Shown here: positions 38,493 through 47,015 of the stretch, one piece after another
Layout of the letters: each line of letters starts with the position of its first letter
Position numbering within the stretch: position 1 is the first letter of the stretch
Assembly (NCBI RefSeq): GCF_013607485.1
Contig: NZ_SCHP01000001.1
Span: forward strand, 122,529 to 186,528
Direction of reading: 5' to 3'
DNA: 64,000 nucleotides
Origin: Bombilactobacillus bombi
GTDB lineage: Bacteria > Bacillota > Bacilli > Lactobacillales > Lactobacillaceae
Position numbers and translations under genes: made by a program
Notes under the pieces: model-generated
The model's database searches: none
Seen by the model: only the letters and a program-made list of their open reading frames with translations
What the model was told of the DNA's origin: nothing

Positions 38493-38563
38493 AAGAAGCA
38501 TTGTTGGGTTTACTTTCAGTTGGTTTTGAACAGCTGATTGTAGCAAAAACAGTGCTTCTTTTA
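38493..38563 (+). terminator. Terminator after the prenyl synthase
   Basis: AAGAAGCATTG pairs with CAGTGCTTCTT (11 bp, one wobble) around a 49-base loop, followed by TTTAATTT. The long loop makes it an unusual terminator. Confidence 0.6.
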
Positions 38564-38592
38564 ATTTATCTGAATAGCTGCTGCAAATAAAA

Positions 38593-38625
38593 AAGCGTTG
38601 ATATGAACAATATCAACACTTATAC
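38593..38625 (-). terminator. Terminator of the cydABCD operon
   Basis: On the minus strand AAGTGTTGATAT pairs with ATATCAACGCTT and is followed by TTTTTATTT, 31 bp after the cydC stop. Confidence 0.85.
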
Positions 38626-38651
38626 ATTAATTTAATACATTTGCTAGATAG

Positions 38652-40388
38652 TTAGCGTTTAATTAAAATACCCTGATCCATTTTGTACAATTCTTGAAAA
38701 TGACGATTATTTTGATATAAATCTTGCGGATGTCCTTGCATTTCAATATGACCTTGATTTAAGAAAATCACTTGGTCAACATTTTTGACGCCCTGCAAAT
38801 GATGAGTTACCCAAATAATTGTTTTATCAGCTAATACTTGAAAGATAGTCTGCAACAAATCATTTTCTGTTATTGGATCTAAGCCTACTGTTGGCTCATC
38901 TAAGAGCACAATAGGAGCATCCTGGAGCAATATCCGGGCGAGAGCTAAACGCTGCTGTTCACCACCAGAAAAGCGGGATCCAGCCTCTTGTACGGGGGTA
39001 TTATAGCCTTGAGGCAATGAATCAATTAAATCTTGGAGCTTAACTGCAGCAAGAGCTTTTTGAACTTCCGTATCGGTTTTTTGTTCGTTACCCAGACGGA
39101 CGTTATTAATAATTGAAGTATTGAATAAAAATGGTTGCTGGTTTAAAAAGGCGAATAGCTTTTGACGTTCTTTCTGCAAAGCCAAAACATTAATATCATT
39201 AACTAAAACTTGGCCTTTTTGAGGAGCTAAATCACCATTAATTAATTGTAATAAGGTAGTTTTGCCAGTACCGCTAGGACCAATTAAAGCTAATTTTTCA
39301 CCCCGATTAATGGTTTGATGAAAATCCTTAATTAAAACTGGAGAATCTGCATCGTATTCAAATTGGAGATGATCTAATACTAACTTTTGAAAATTTTCTG
39401 GTTGTAGGTGCTGTTGCTGTGGTAGTTTTTGAGGAGTTGGGTGCAGATTATTTAATCTAATGATGGAATCCTTATAAGTGGGATACTCTTCAAACCCTTG
39501 ACTAATAGGAATAATAGTTTCACCAACCGGGGCGATCGCCAAGACAAAAGCAGCCACATAGTTAGCTCGTTCCGCATTATTTGTGAAACATAAGTTAGTA
39601 AATATTAATAAAACAATAAAAATTATTCCCAAAACCGCCTGCAAATAGAAATCTCGCCGCCAGCGAAAATGTTTGCTGTGATTGGTAGATTTGTTGAGTT
39701 CAGCTACAGTTTTTTGGGTAGTTTGCTTAAAATCTTGTTGACGTCCTGATAAAACCCAATCGTTAGCACCAAGGATATTATCAGTTAGATTAGTATATAA
39801 GTGGTCTTTGAGCTCCTTTTGCTGCTGGCGCCTTCCTGCTTCAACAGCGACAGAAATCAAGGGTGCTATTAACACTTCAATAGCTAATAACAATAAAATC
39901 AGCAATCCAAACCAAAGGTCAAAATAACCAATACCAATGACAATGATGAGGCATAATAAAATACCAACAACTGTCGGGAAAACAGTCCGTAAATAAAGAT
40001 TTTGTAGATGAGCAATATCTTCAGAAAGCAGTCCTAAGATATTACCTGTTTGATATTTTTCATCGAAAAAAGCAGCATCTTGCTCAACTGTTTTATAAAG
40101 GCGCGTCCGTAGTTTGGAGGTAACTCTTAGTACCCAATTATGGCTTTTTAACCGTTCCACATACTTAAAAGTAGGTCGGCCGATTCCAAAAGCTCGCGTC
40201 ATTAAAATTGCCGGATAAATCAATAAAATGTTATAAGGATGTGTAGCAGATTTATCAATAGTATAACCGGAAGTAAACATTAAAGCGCCGCCGCAAAAAG
40301 TTGTCAGTACACCTAAAATTAAAACTAAAGCTAGTAAAAATTTATATTGCTTAAGATAGGGCTTAACCCACGTATCATGATGCCACAT
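38652..40388 (-). CDS. cydC: Thiol/heme ABC exporter, subunit CydC
   Basis: 578 residues. An N-terminal six-helix exporter domain precedes an ABC ATPase with Walker A GPSGTGKTTLL, signature RFSGGEQQRLALAR and Walker B APIVLLDEPTVGLD. With CydD it forms the heterodimer required for assembly of cytochrome bd, moving thiols or heme-related molecules across the membrane. Its start overlaps the cydD stop by one base. Confidence 0.94.
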   Translation of the reverse strand: MWHHDTWVKPYLKQYKFLLALVLILGVLTTFCGGALMFTSGYTIDKSATHPYNILLIYPAILMTRAFGIGRPTFKYVERLKSHNWVLRVTSKLRTRLYKTVEQDAAFFDEKYQTGNILGLLSEDIAHLQNLYLRTVFPTVVGILLCLIIVIGIGYFDLWFGLLILLLLAIEVLIAPLISVAVEAGRRQQQKELKDHLYTNLTDNILGANDWVLSGRQQDFKQTTQKTVAELNKSTNHSKHFRWRRDFYLQAVLGIIFIVLLIFTNLCFTNNAERANYVAAFVLAIAPVGETIIPISQGFEEYPTYKDSIIRLNNLHPTPQKLPQQQHLQPENFQKLVLDHLQFEYDADSPVLIKDFHQTINRGEKLALIGPSGTGKTTLLQLINGDLAPQKGQVLVNDINVLALQKERQKLFAFLNQQPFLFNTSIINNVRLGNEQKTDTEVQKALAAVKLQDLIDSLPQGYNTPVQEAGSRFSGGEQQRLALARILLQDAPIVLLDEPTVGLDPITENDLLQTIFQVLADKTIIWVTHHLQGVKNVDQVIFLNQGHIEMQGHPQDLYQNNRHFQELYKMDQGILIKR

Positions 40389-42118
40389 TATTGATCACCT
40401 CGCATGTGAGCACTTAATTCAAAGAATGGACCCGAAGTTTCTGTCAGCAATTGTTGAGCTGGACCTTGTTCAACAATCCGGCCGTGATCCATGACAATAA
40501 CATAATCCATCTGTGCCAACCAGTGTAATCGATGAGTGGCAAAAATTACTAAATGGTTATCAAATAAGGGCAGCATGGTCTGTTTTAAAGAGTATTCCGT
40601 TTCAATATCTAAGTGAGCAGTGGGTTCATCAAAAATTAAAATATGACGTTCACTCGCTAAAAATGCTCGTGCTAACATAATTCGTTGGGCCTGTCCACCG
40701 GAAATACCGCGTCCTCCTTGGCCAACTTTAGTAGCTAAACCTGCTGGCAAAGACTGGATAAATTTACTTAAACCCGCCTGAGTAATCGCCGCCTTGACAG
40801 CTGCATCAGAAGCCTCTGGTGAATAAAAGCGAATATTATTAGCAATTGTATCACTAAATAAATAAGGCTTTTGGGGTAAATAGGTAAATTGCTGCTGCCA
40901 GTTATCTTGGGCTAAATGCGGTAAATCTTGACCGTTAACTTTGATTTTTCCACCCTGGGGAATTAAAAAACCACTGAGAATATCTAATAAAGTAGATTTT
41001 CCAGCTCCTGATTGACCCACAATAGCAATACGTTGGTAGCCCTGTACTTGCAAATTAATATCCTGAAGATTATTTAAACTTTGATTGTGTTCATACTGGA
41101 AATTAATTTTTTGCAATTCAAGGGTACTGTCCTGATTCCAAGTCAATGAGGGCAATAATTGGCGCTGTTTAGTAGATGGTAAAGTTAGAATTTTCATTGT
41201 TGCAGTAAAAGCATTTTTACCATTTAAAGTAGCATGATAATCATTGGCAAAATTACGCAAGGGCAAAAAATACTCTGGTGCCAATATTAAAGTTACCATT
41301 GCTGGATAAAGCGGAAGAGTGCCCTTAATCAAAGCCAGGCCTAAAAATACTGCCAAAATTGCGATAGATAAGGTGGTAAACCAATCCAAAGCAAAAGTTG
41401 ATAAAATCGCGATGCGTAAGGTACTCAAGGTTTTTTTGCGGTATTGCTCACTAACAGTATAAATATTATGGGCATACTCTTTGCTGAGTCCTAACATTTT
41501 TAAGGTGGTTAAACCCCGCAAAGCATCGACAAAGTGGTTGGATAAGACAATGTATTCAGCATATTGTGAATCCGCCTTATCTTGGGCAGCATACCCTAGA
41601 ATAATCATAAATAGAATAATAATAGGAAATACTAAAATTAAAACAATTCCAGAAGTAATATTTTGAAAGAAAACAAAAATCAAAATAATCCAAGGAATAA
41701 TCATCATATTCATAAACTTAGATAAAATTAAATTTAAGTAGTTATTAATTTCATCCATGCCATCGAGCGCATTAGTGACAATGTTACCCGAGCCCGCTTG
41801 GGAAATCATTTGTGGACCAGTGGTATAGACTTTATCTAGTAATTTACCACGAATATCCTCTGTTGTTTTAGTAGCATATTTATCTAAAATCGCATCCTTA
41901 ACCCAGGTTAAAAAATGTCGACATAAAAAGGCAATAATGAAATAGATCGTCGGGTGAACAATATTATTTAAACTTTGTCGTTGCCAAGAAATTACTAACG
42001 CTTCGGCTAAGAATTTAGCTTGCAGTAATATCATAAATGCTTGCAAGATAGTTAATCCTGCAAGCATTCTAAAGAGCGGTTTAATTCCAGGCAATTGAAA
42101 TAAACGCTTATCTATCAT
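40388..42118 (-). CDS. cydD: Thiol/heme ABC exporter, subunit CydD
   Basis: 576 residues with the same exporter layout. Walker A GQSGAGKSTLLDIL, signature ISGGQAQRIMLARA and Walker B HILIFDEPTAHLD are intact. The family-typical early segment GNIVTNALDGMDEINNYLN is present. It starts 2 bp after the cydB stop. It pairs with CydC. Confidence 0.94.
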   Translation of the reverse strand: MIDKRLFQLPGIKPLFRMLAGLTILQAFMILLQAKFLAEALVISWQRQSLNNIVHPTIYFIIAFLCRHFLTWVKDAILDKYATKTTEDIRGKLLDKVYTTGPQMISQAGSGNIVTNALDGMDEINNYLNLILSKFMNMMIIPWIILIFVFFQNITSGIVLILVFPIIILFMIILGYAAQDKADSQYAEYIVLSNHFVDALRGLTTLKMLGLSKEYAHNIYTVSEQYRKKTLSTLRIAILSTFALDWFTTLSIAILAVFLGLALIKGTLPLYPAMVTLILAPEYFLPLRNFANDYHATLNGKNAFTATMKILTLPSTKQRQLLPSLTWNQDSTLELQKINFQYEHNQSLNNLQDINLQVQGYQRIAIVGQSGAGKSTLLDILSGFLIPQGGKIKVNGQDLPHLAQDNWQQQFTYLPQKPYLFSDTIANNIRFYSPEASDAAVKAAITQAGLSKFIQSLPAGLATKVGQGGRGISGGQAQRIMLARAFLASERHILIFDEPTAHLDIETEYSLKQTMLPLFDNHLVIFATHRLHWLAQMDYVIVMDHGRIVEQGPAQQLLTETSGPFFELSAHMRGDQ

Positions 42119-42120
42119 TT

Positions 42121-43134
42121 TTATTCCATAGCTTTCTTGTGTGAAGGTGTTCTTTTAGTAAAAATCCAATATGACCAAATAAAGTAAATTAAGACAATTG
42201 GCAATAAGATGCAGACTACGACTGTCATTACCTTTAAAGCTGTCGGTGAAGAAGATGCATCCTTAATTAAAATATCATGCACCGGATTAGTAGCAATCAT
42301 TACTCTAGGGAATAAGCCATTAAAGATTAAAATTACTACAAATGCTAAAGATAAACCACTGCCAATTAAACTCCAACCCTCACGCTGCTTGTAAACTCCC
42401 CAAGCACCAAGTAAGGACATCACAACTATTAAAAGTGTAATTATTAAACTAGAAGTAAATTTTTCTTTGAAGAAATCGGTTTGGAAAAATACCAGCAGGG
42501 CAAAGACTACTTCACCAACAAAAAGAACGGGATACAAGATGCGATTTAAGTTTTCTGCACGTTCACGCAAGATTCCTGTGGTGGATAAGCGCACGTAGTT
42601 TAAACCGTGAATCAAAGACATTAAAACACCAGCAATACCGCCAACTAATGACAGCCAGTTGATAACATCAAAGAAGCCCAAACTTAAATCACCATTACCG
42701 TTGATCGGAACACCTTGAATCATACTAAAGAAAATAATACATAACATTAATGGCGCTAATAAACTGCCGATCACAAAAGTGTTATACCAAAAGTGGCGTC
42801 CCCGTGAAGTTTCCGCATGGTTAGCAAACTCAAATGAAACTCCGCGAATAATCAATCCCACTAAGACTAGAAGGAACATGATGTAATATCCAGAAAATAA
42901 ACTAGCATACCACATTGGAAAAGAAGCAAACATCGCACCACCAGCAGTCACTAGCCATGTTTCATTAACAACCCAATGAGGGCCAATAATACCCAGCATA
43001 ACTGACTTTTCTTCATCAGTCTGGGCAATAATTCCGGAGGCCATACCTACACCAAAGTCAAATCCTTCCAAAAAGAAGAAACCAACAAAGAGGACACAGA
43101 TTAAGATAAACCAAATAAATTGTAAGACACTCAT
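42121..43134 (-). CDS. cydB: Cytochrome bd ubiquinol/menaquinol oxidase subunit II
   Basis: 337 residues, about eight to nine membrane helices. Family motifs: FFLEGFDFGVGMASG, GPHWVVNETWLVTAGGAMFASFPMWYA and RGVSFEFANH. With CydA it reduces oxygen to water with quinol. The start overlaps the cydA stop (43134). Confidence 0.96.
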   Translation of the reverse strand: MSVLQFIWFILICVLFVGFFFLEGFDFGVGMASGIIAQTDEEKSVMLGIIGPHWVVNETWLVTAGGAMFASFPMWYASLFSGYYIMFLLVLVGLIIRGVSFEFANHAETSRGRHFWYNTFVIGSLLAPLMLCIIFFSMIQGVPINGNGDLSLGFFDVINWLSLVGGIAGVLMSLIHGLNYVRLSTTGILRERAENLNRILYPVLFVGEVVFALLVFFQTDFFKEKFTSSLIITLLIVVMSLLGAWGVYKQREGWSLIGSGLSLAFVVILIFNGLFPRVMIATNPVHDILIKDASSSPTALKVMTVVVCILLPIVLIYFIWSYWIFTKRTPSHKKAME

Positions 43135-44597
43135 TAGTTAAAAGCCTCCTTTGAAAATGGATCGGAGTTAATGGCGGCGCTATCGGTTGCACTAGGCCCT
43201 GAAATCGCATCTAATCCCTTGTGTAAAGTACGACGAGAATAATAAATCATTACACCGCCAAGAATGGAGAAGAGTGCGAAATAGACAATATTACTAAAGA
43301 TTAGTTGTCCCGCTGTTGTAGAAGGTGAAACTGCATCAGCAATAGTGTAAAGACCATAAACAATCCACGGATAACGTCCTAATTCAGTAACTAACCAGCC
43401 ACAAGTATTAGCGAGAAATGGTACCCAGATCATTAGTCCTAAAACATACAAGAACCAACGTTTATCACTAATAGTATTCTTGCTTGGACGTGTCCAAATT
43501 AAACCTAAGATAGCAGCTAAAATCATTAAAAAGCCAAACCCAGCCATAAATCTAAAACTCCAAAAGAGAGTATTGACTGGAACATAATAATTTTTGATAT
43601 CACGGATACTCTTACTTTTATTGTTATCAAATTTTTGTTTTAACTCTTTGTTGAGAGTATTCATACCCTTAACTGAACCAGTAGTTTTATGATAAGTTAG
43701 TAAACTTAACATGTATGGTACAGAAATATCATGAGTCGTTTTATGATTTTTAGTATCAAAAGTAGCGACAATCTTCCAAGAAGCTGGTGAACCAGTGTCT
43801 TTATACTCACCTTCAGTAGCTGCAAACTTCATTGGCTGATCTTGAACAATCTCTTGAGTCTGTAAATCACCAGCAGCAACTACGCCAATAGCAGCAATTA
43901 GGCCTACCCATAGGCCAAAGCGCATTGACTTTTTGAAAAAAGCACCATCTTTTTGTTTGCGCCATAAAGCCCAAGCGCTCATTCCGACAACAACAAAAGC
44001 GGCTGAACAGAAGGCTCCCAAAATTAAATGTGGAAAGACCTTCCAAAGCTGCGGGTTACTAATTAACTCTGAGAAACTACTCATTTGTGCTCGATGAGTT
44101 TGAGAATTAATAATAAAACCAGTTGGATGCTGCATAAAGCTATTAGCAGCCAAAATCCAGATAGCGGATAGCATTGTTCCAATTGAAGTCAACCAAATAA
44201 ATAAAGCATGAATCCCCGGTTTGAACCGATCCCAAGTAAACATCCAAACTCCAATAAAGGTGGATTCGAGGAAGAAAGCCAATAAGGCTTCAATTGCTAA
44301 AGGCGCTCCAAAAATATCACCCATAAAACGGGAGTAATTAGACCAATTCATACCAAATTGGAATTCTTGAATAATACCAGTAACAATCCCAACGGCGAAT
44401 CCCAAAAGAAAAATCTTTCCCCAGAATTGAGCCATTTTTTTATAAACTTCATCTTTTTTAACCGCATAAATAGTTTCCATGATTGCGACCAAAAAGCCTA
44501 GGCCAATGGATAACGGTACAAAAAAGAAGTGGAAGACAGTTGTCATCGCAAACTGAAAGCGGGCTAATGACAAAAGTGAAACTCCCATACTTAACAT
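43134..44597 (-). CDS. cydA: Cytochrome bd oxidase subunit I
   Basis: 487 residues from ATG at 44597, 10 bases after GGAG; a GTG three codons earlier almost touches the ribosome site. RFQFAMTTVFHFFFVPLSIG contains the heme-b595 ligand His, and GMNWSNYSRFMGDIFGAPLAIEALLAFFLEST is also present. The Q-loop region is of the short Gram-positive type. It needs heme; no heme synthesis genes are in the window. First gene of cydABCD. Confidence 0.96.
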   Translation of the reverse strand: MLSMGVSLLSLARFQFAMTTVFHFFFVPLSIGLGFLVAIMETIYAVKKDEVYKKMAQFWGKIFLLGFAVGIVTGIIQEFQFGMNWSNYSRFMGDIFGAPLAIEALLAFFLESTFIGVWMFTWDRFKPGIHALFIWLTSIGTMLSAIWILAANSFMQHPTGFIINSQTHRAQMSSFSELISNPQLWKVFPHLILGAFCSAAFVVVGMSAWALWRKQKDGAFFKKSMRFGLWVGLIAAIGVVAAGDLQTQEIVQDQPMKFAATEGEYKDTGSPASWKIVATFDTKNHKTTHDISVPYMLSLLTYHKTTGSVKGMNTLNKELKQKFDNNKSKSIRDIKNYYVPVNTLFWSFRFMAGFGFLMILAAILGLIWTRPSKNTISDKRWFLYVLGLMIWVPFLANTCGWLVTELGRYPWIVYGLYTIADAVSPSTTAGQLIFSNIVYFALFSILGGVMIYYSRRTLHKGLDAISGPSATDSAAINSDPFSKEAFN

Positions 44598-44674
44598 AAC
44601 GCTCACACTCCTTAATGTATGTACTCTACTTAATTTATAATACTTTTAAATTACTATAATTACAAATAAAAAGT

Positions 44675-44716
44675 GGCAAAAATTCCCTAGAGTACGCATA
44701 AGTTGGGAATTTTGCC
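44675..44716 (-). promoter_or_regulatory. Inverted repeat upstream of cydABCD
   Basis: On the minus strand GGCAAAATTCCC (44705-44716) and GGGAATTTTTGCC (44675-44687) form a 12-bp stem with one bulged base and a 17-base loop, followed by ACTTTTTATTT. It lies about 80 bp before the cydA start. It could be an operator or an RNA attenuator hairpin. Confidence 0.5.
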
Positions 44717-44784
44717 AGCAAATGCACTGAGTTTTTTTAGTTCGTAATCGAATCATTGAAAATGCTAATATTTTTTTAAGTTAG

Positions 44785-44823
44785 GCTAAAAAAAGCAGCA
44801 GCAATGTACATTGCTGCTGCTTT
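44785..44823 (-). terminator. Terminator of the Asn/Pro-rich membrane protein gene
   Basis: A perfect 32-base palindrome (44792-44823; arm AAAGCAGCAGCAATGT) followed on the minus strand by seven T. It lies about 115 bp after the stop codon and separates this gene from cydA. Confidence 0.8.
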
Positions 44824-44936
44824 CGGAGGAGTAAGGATGTGAATACAATTTATATGTTCTAGTCAATCTTTCAACTGACTATACATTTAGTATAAAGGCC
44901 AATTATGACAAAACTGTGAAGAAAAGATGTTTTAAG

Positions 44937-45974
44937 TTAGCCTTTAGAATTATACCGATAGTTATTAGTTACCCGACCTTGTTCCCCAGCTTTAAATTGA
45001 CGTTTACGCGGCTGAGGTCGAGAAGCAGGATTAGGAGAATAATTTTGTGGATTTTGATAATTGTTCGAAGGGTAACTATTATTGTTGGGTGTAGGTACCG
45101 ATGGTTGAGCTCCAGAGTTAATGGGCGGTTGGGGATTGGGATAAGCCGGAGGTACTGGCTGATTGTTTGCTTGCTGTGGCGAATAATAAGTTTGGTTATT
45201 AGGAGCAGAATAGTTAGGATTAGGACTAACATTATTATTAGGATAGTTATGATTGTTATTGGGAACATTTGGATAATTGTTATTAGGAATATTTGGCGTT
45301 GAGGCATTTGGTTGGGGAGTTTGTGGATTAGCAGCAGGATAATTATTATAGTTGCTAGGAGCAGCAGGGGGTGTAGTTGAATTGGGATTAGTTACTGGTT
45401 GTTGACCAGGATAAGGAGGTTGCGAGCCATAACTAGAATTAGGAGGCATATTACTATTGTAAGCATAATTATTAGTGGGTTGACCTGTTGGTGTTGGTGG
45501 ATTAGGAGTGGAATTGTAAGGGGCATTATAGTTATTAGGTTGGGGATTAGGATACTGGTTAGAATTATTGTCGTAATAACTATTACTTTGGGCATTGCCA
45601 TACTGGTCCACAGCAGGTTCAAAGAAATAATCTAAGACAATTGTCACAATAGCCATAATTAAACCAATAACAATACCTGCCCAAGACCAAAGCATTAATC
45701 CAGGAAATCGAGTAGCATTAAAAATACCCATAATGCCTCCTAAGGTTACAATAATAAAGCTAATAATCGGCGGCAAAATACTGGTGCTCGAATGGCAAAT
45801 AATATAAATGGCACCGGCAATTAAGAGGGCAATTGCTAATAAAATACTAGCGGTAGCACCAAGATCTGCATACCCTAGTAAGGCTTGGATAAAACTGTCA
45901 AATTTAAATTGGAACATTACAACAACAGCCATCACCACCAAGACAGCACCCGTTATTAATTTAGTTATTTTCAT
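44937..45974 (-). CDS. Membrane protein with four helices and a long Asn/Pro/Gln/Tyr-rich tail
   Basis: 345 residues from ATG at 45974, which has AAGGAGG upstream; a TTG at 46013 would place that ribosome site inside the gene. Residues 1-120 hold about four hydrophobic helices (MKITKLITGAVLVVMAVVVMF at the start), resembling small DUF4064-like membrane proteins. The remaining 220 residues are low complexity, dominated by Asn, Pro, Gln, Tyr and Ser (NNYPNVPNNNHNYPNNN), and end in a basic cluster, RPQPRKRQFKAGEQGR. The tail is presumably disordered. Function unknown. The low-complexity DNA gives open frames on the other strand, which are not genes. Confidence 0.8.
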   Translation of the reverse strand: MKITKLITGAVLVVMAVVVMFQFKFDSFIQALLGYADLGATASILLAIALLIAGAIYIICHSSTSILPPIISFIIVTLGGIMGIFNATRFPGLMLWSWAGIVIGLIMAIVTIVLDYFFEPAVDQYGNAQSNSYYDNNSNQYPNPQPNNYNAPYNSTPNPPTPTGQPTNNYAYNSNMPPNSSYGSQPPYPGQQPVTNPNSTTPPAAPSNYNNYPAANPQTPQPNASTPNIPNNNYPNVPNNNHNYPNNNVSPNPNYSAPNNQTYYSPQQANNQPVPPAYPNPQPPINSGAQPSVPTPNNNSYPSNNYQNPQNYSPNPASRPQPRKRQFKAGEQGRVTNNYRYNSKG

Positions 45975-46243
45975 AATTGGGAAAAGCCTCCTTAAAACTT
46001 GTAGTAAATTCAATTTTGTAAAAAAGAAGTATAGGAATTAATTAGTTGTTAATAAAGAATTTTAAATAAATATTCTATAATAAGCTTACATCACTACTAG
46101 CATTTTAACGCATTAGTTAGCATGAAACCAATAATTAAGCAAATCTTAAAAAAAAGGGCATTAATTATTCGCATTTCCGCATTAAAAAAGAAAAAAGTGG
46201 TAAATTGAAGAGAATAATAAATTAATAATTGAGGTGTAAAATA

Positions 46244-47008
46244 ATGAAAATAGGTTTTGTAGGGGCTGGCAAAATTGGGCAAGCGCTCATTAAGGGCTTT
46301 TTAGCAGCAGGAATTAATAATCAAGACATAATGGTTTTAAAAAGCCATCATCAAACGGCTCAAACCATTGCAGCTCAATATCAACTCCAATTAGCTGATG
46401 ATTATGCTGATTTGAATTTTAGTGACTTAGTAATTGTGGCTGTTCCAGCAAGGGCGTTCGCTGATGTGATCGACAATTTGAAGACTAACTATCACGGTAT
46501 GATTGTTTCTGTTTCTGGTGGTAATTTAGCAGCTATTAAGGCACAATTACCTGTTGATACTAGTTTTGTTAAAGCGGTTCCTAACACTCCAGTCCAGCTG
46601 CAGCAAGGAATTACAGCAATTAGTTTTGCAGAGACGGAAACTGCTGCTAATCGTTCCTTAGTGGTCGAACTATTTAAAAAAGTTGGACAAGTTTATGTTG
46701 TAGAAGAAAGTTTATTAGGAATTTATGGTACAGTTGCCGGTTGTACACCAGCTTTTGTTAATCTAATGATGGAGGCCTTAAGTGATGCTGCGGTTATGAA
46801 CGGAATGACACGGGAACAATCATACCAAATTATTACTCAAATGCTTTTAGGAACTGCACAATTAGCACAAGCAAGCAATCAGCATCCTGGAGAATTAAAA
46901 GACGAAGTAACTACTCCAGGTGGATCTACGATTCGGGGGGTGGCTAAGCTGGAAGAAACAGGTTTTCGCAACGCTTTAATTCAAGCCGTCAATGCCGCTA
47001 ATGAATAA
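46244..47008 (+). CDS. proC: Pyrroline-5-carboxylate reductase
   Basis: 254 residues from ATG 46244, with GAGG 9 bases upstream. It catalyses the last step of proline synthesis. The N-terminal Rossmann motif is IGFVGAGKIGQALIKG. VKAVPNTPVQLQQGITAI and the C-terminal dimer motif ELKDEVTTPGGSTIRGVAKLE are present. proA and proB are not adjacent. It ends 7 bp from the convergent ABC exporter gene. Confidence 0.95.
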   Translation: MKIGFVGAGKIGQALIKGFLAAGINNQDIMVLKSHHQTAQTIAAQYQLQLADDYADLNFSDLVIVAVPARAFADVIDNLKTNYHGMIVSVSGGNLAAIKAQLPVDTSFVKAVPNTPVQLQQGITAISFAETETAANRSLVVELFKKVGQVYVVEESLLGIYGTVAGCTPAFVNLMMEALSDAAVMNGMTREQSYQIITQMLLGTAQLAQASNQHPGELKDEVTTPGGSTIRGVAKLEETGFRNALIQAVNAANE

Positions 47009-47015
47009 TTAGATT

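Larger units (their letters stand above)
44598..44936. other. Spacer between cydA and the Asn/Pro-rich protein gene
   Basis: 339 bp without a gene. Next to cydA it has an AT-rich 70-bp stretch that is the likely promoter or leader. It also holds an inverted repeat (44675-44716), a second AT-rich stretch, and the palindrome 44792-44823, a terminator on the minus strand. A GGAGGAG followed by ATG-TGA at 44824-44840 encodes nothing. Confidence 0.6.

Noticed and set aside
39531..39540. Palindrome GGCGATCGCC
   Set aside because: Single coding occurrence in cydC; no repeat family in the window.
44824..44840. GGAGGAG followed by ATG
   Set aside because: The ATG is directly followed by TGA, so nothing is encoded.
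44916..45635. Open frames on both strands rich in Ile and Arg
   Set aside because: They arise from the low-complexity Asn/Pro-coding DNA of the 44937-45974 gene.
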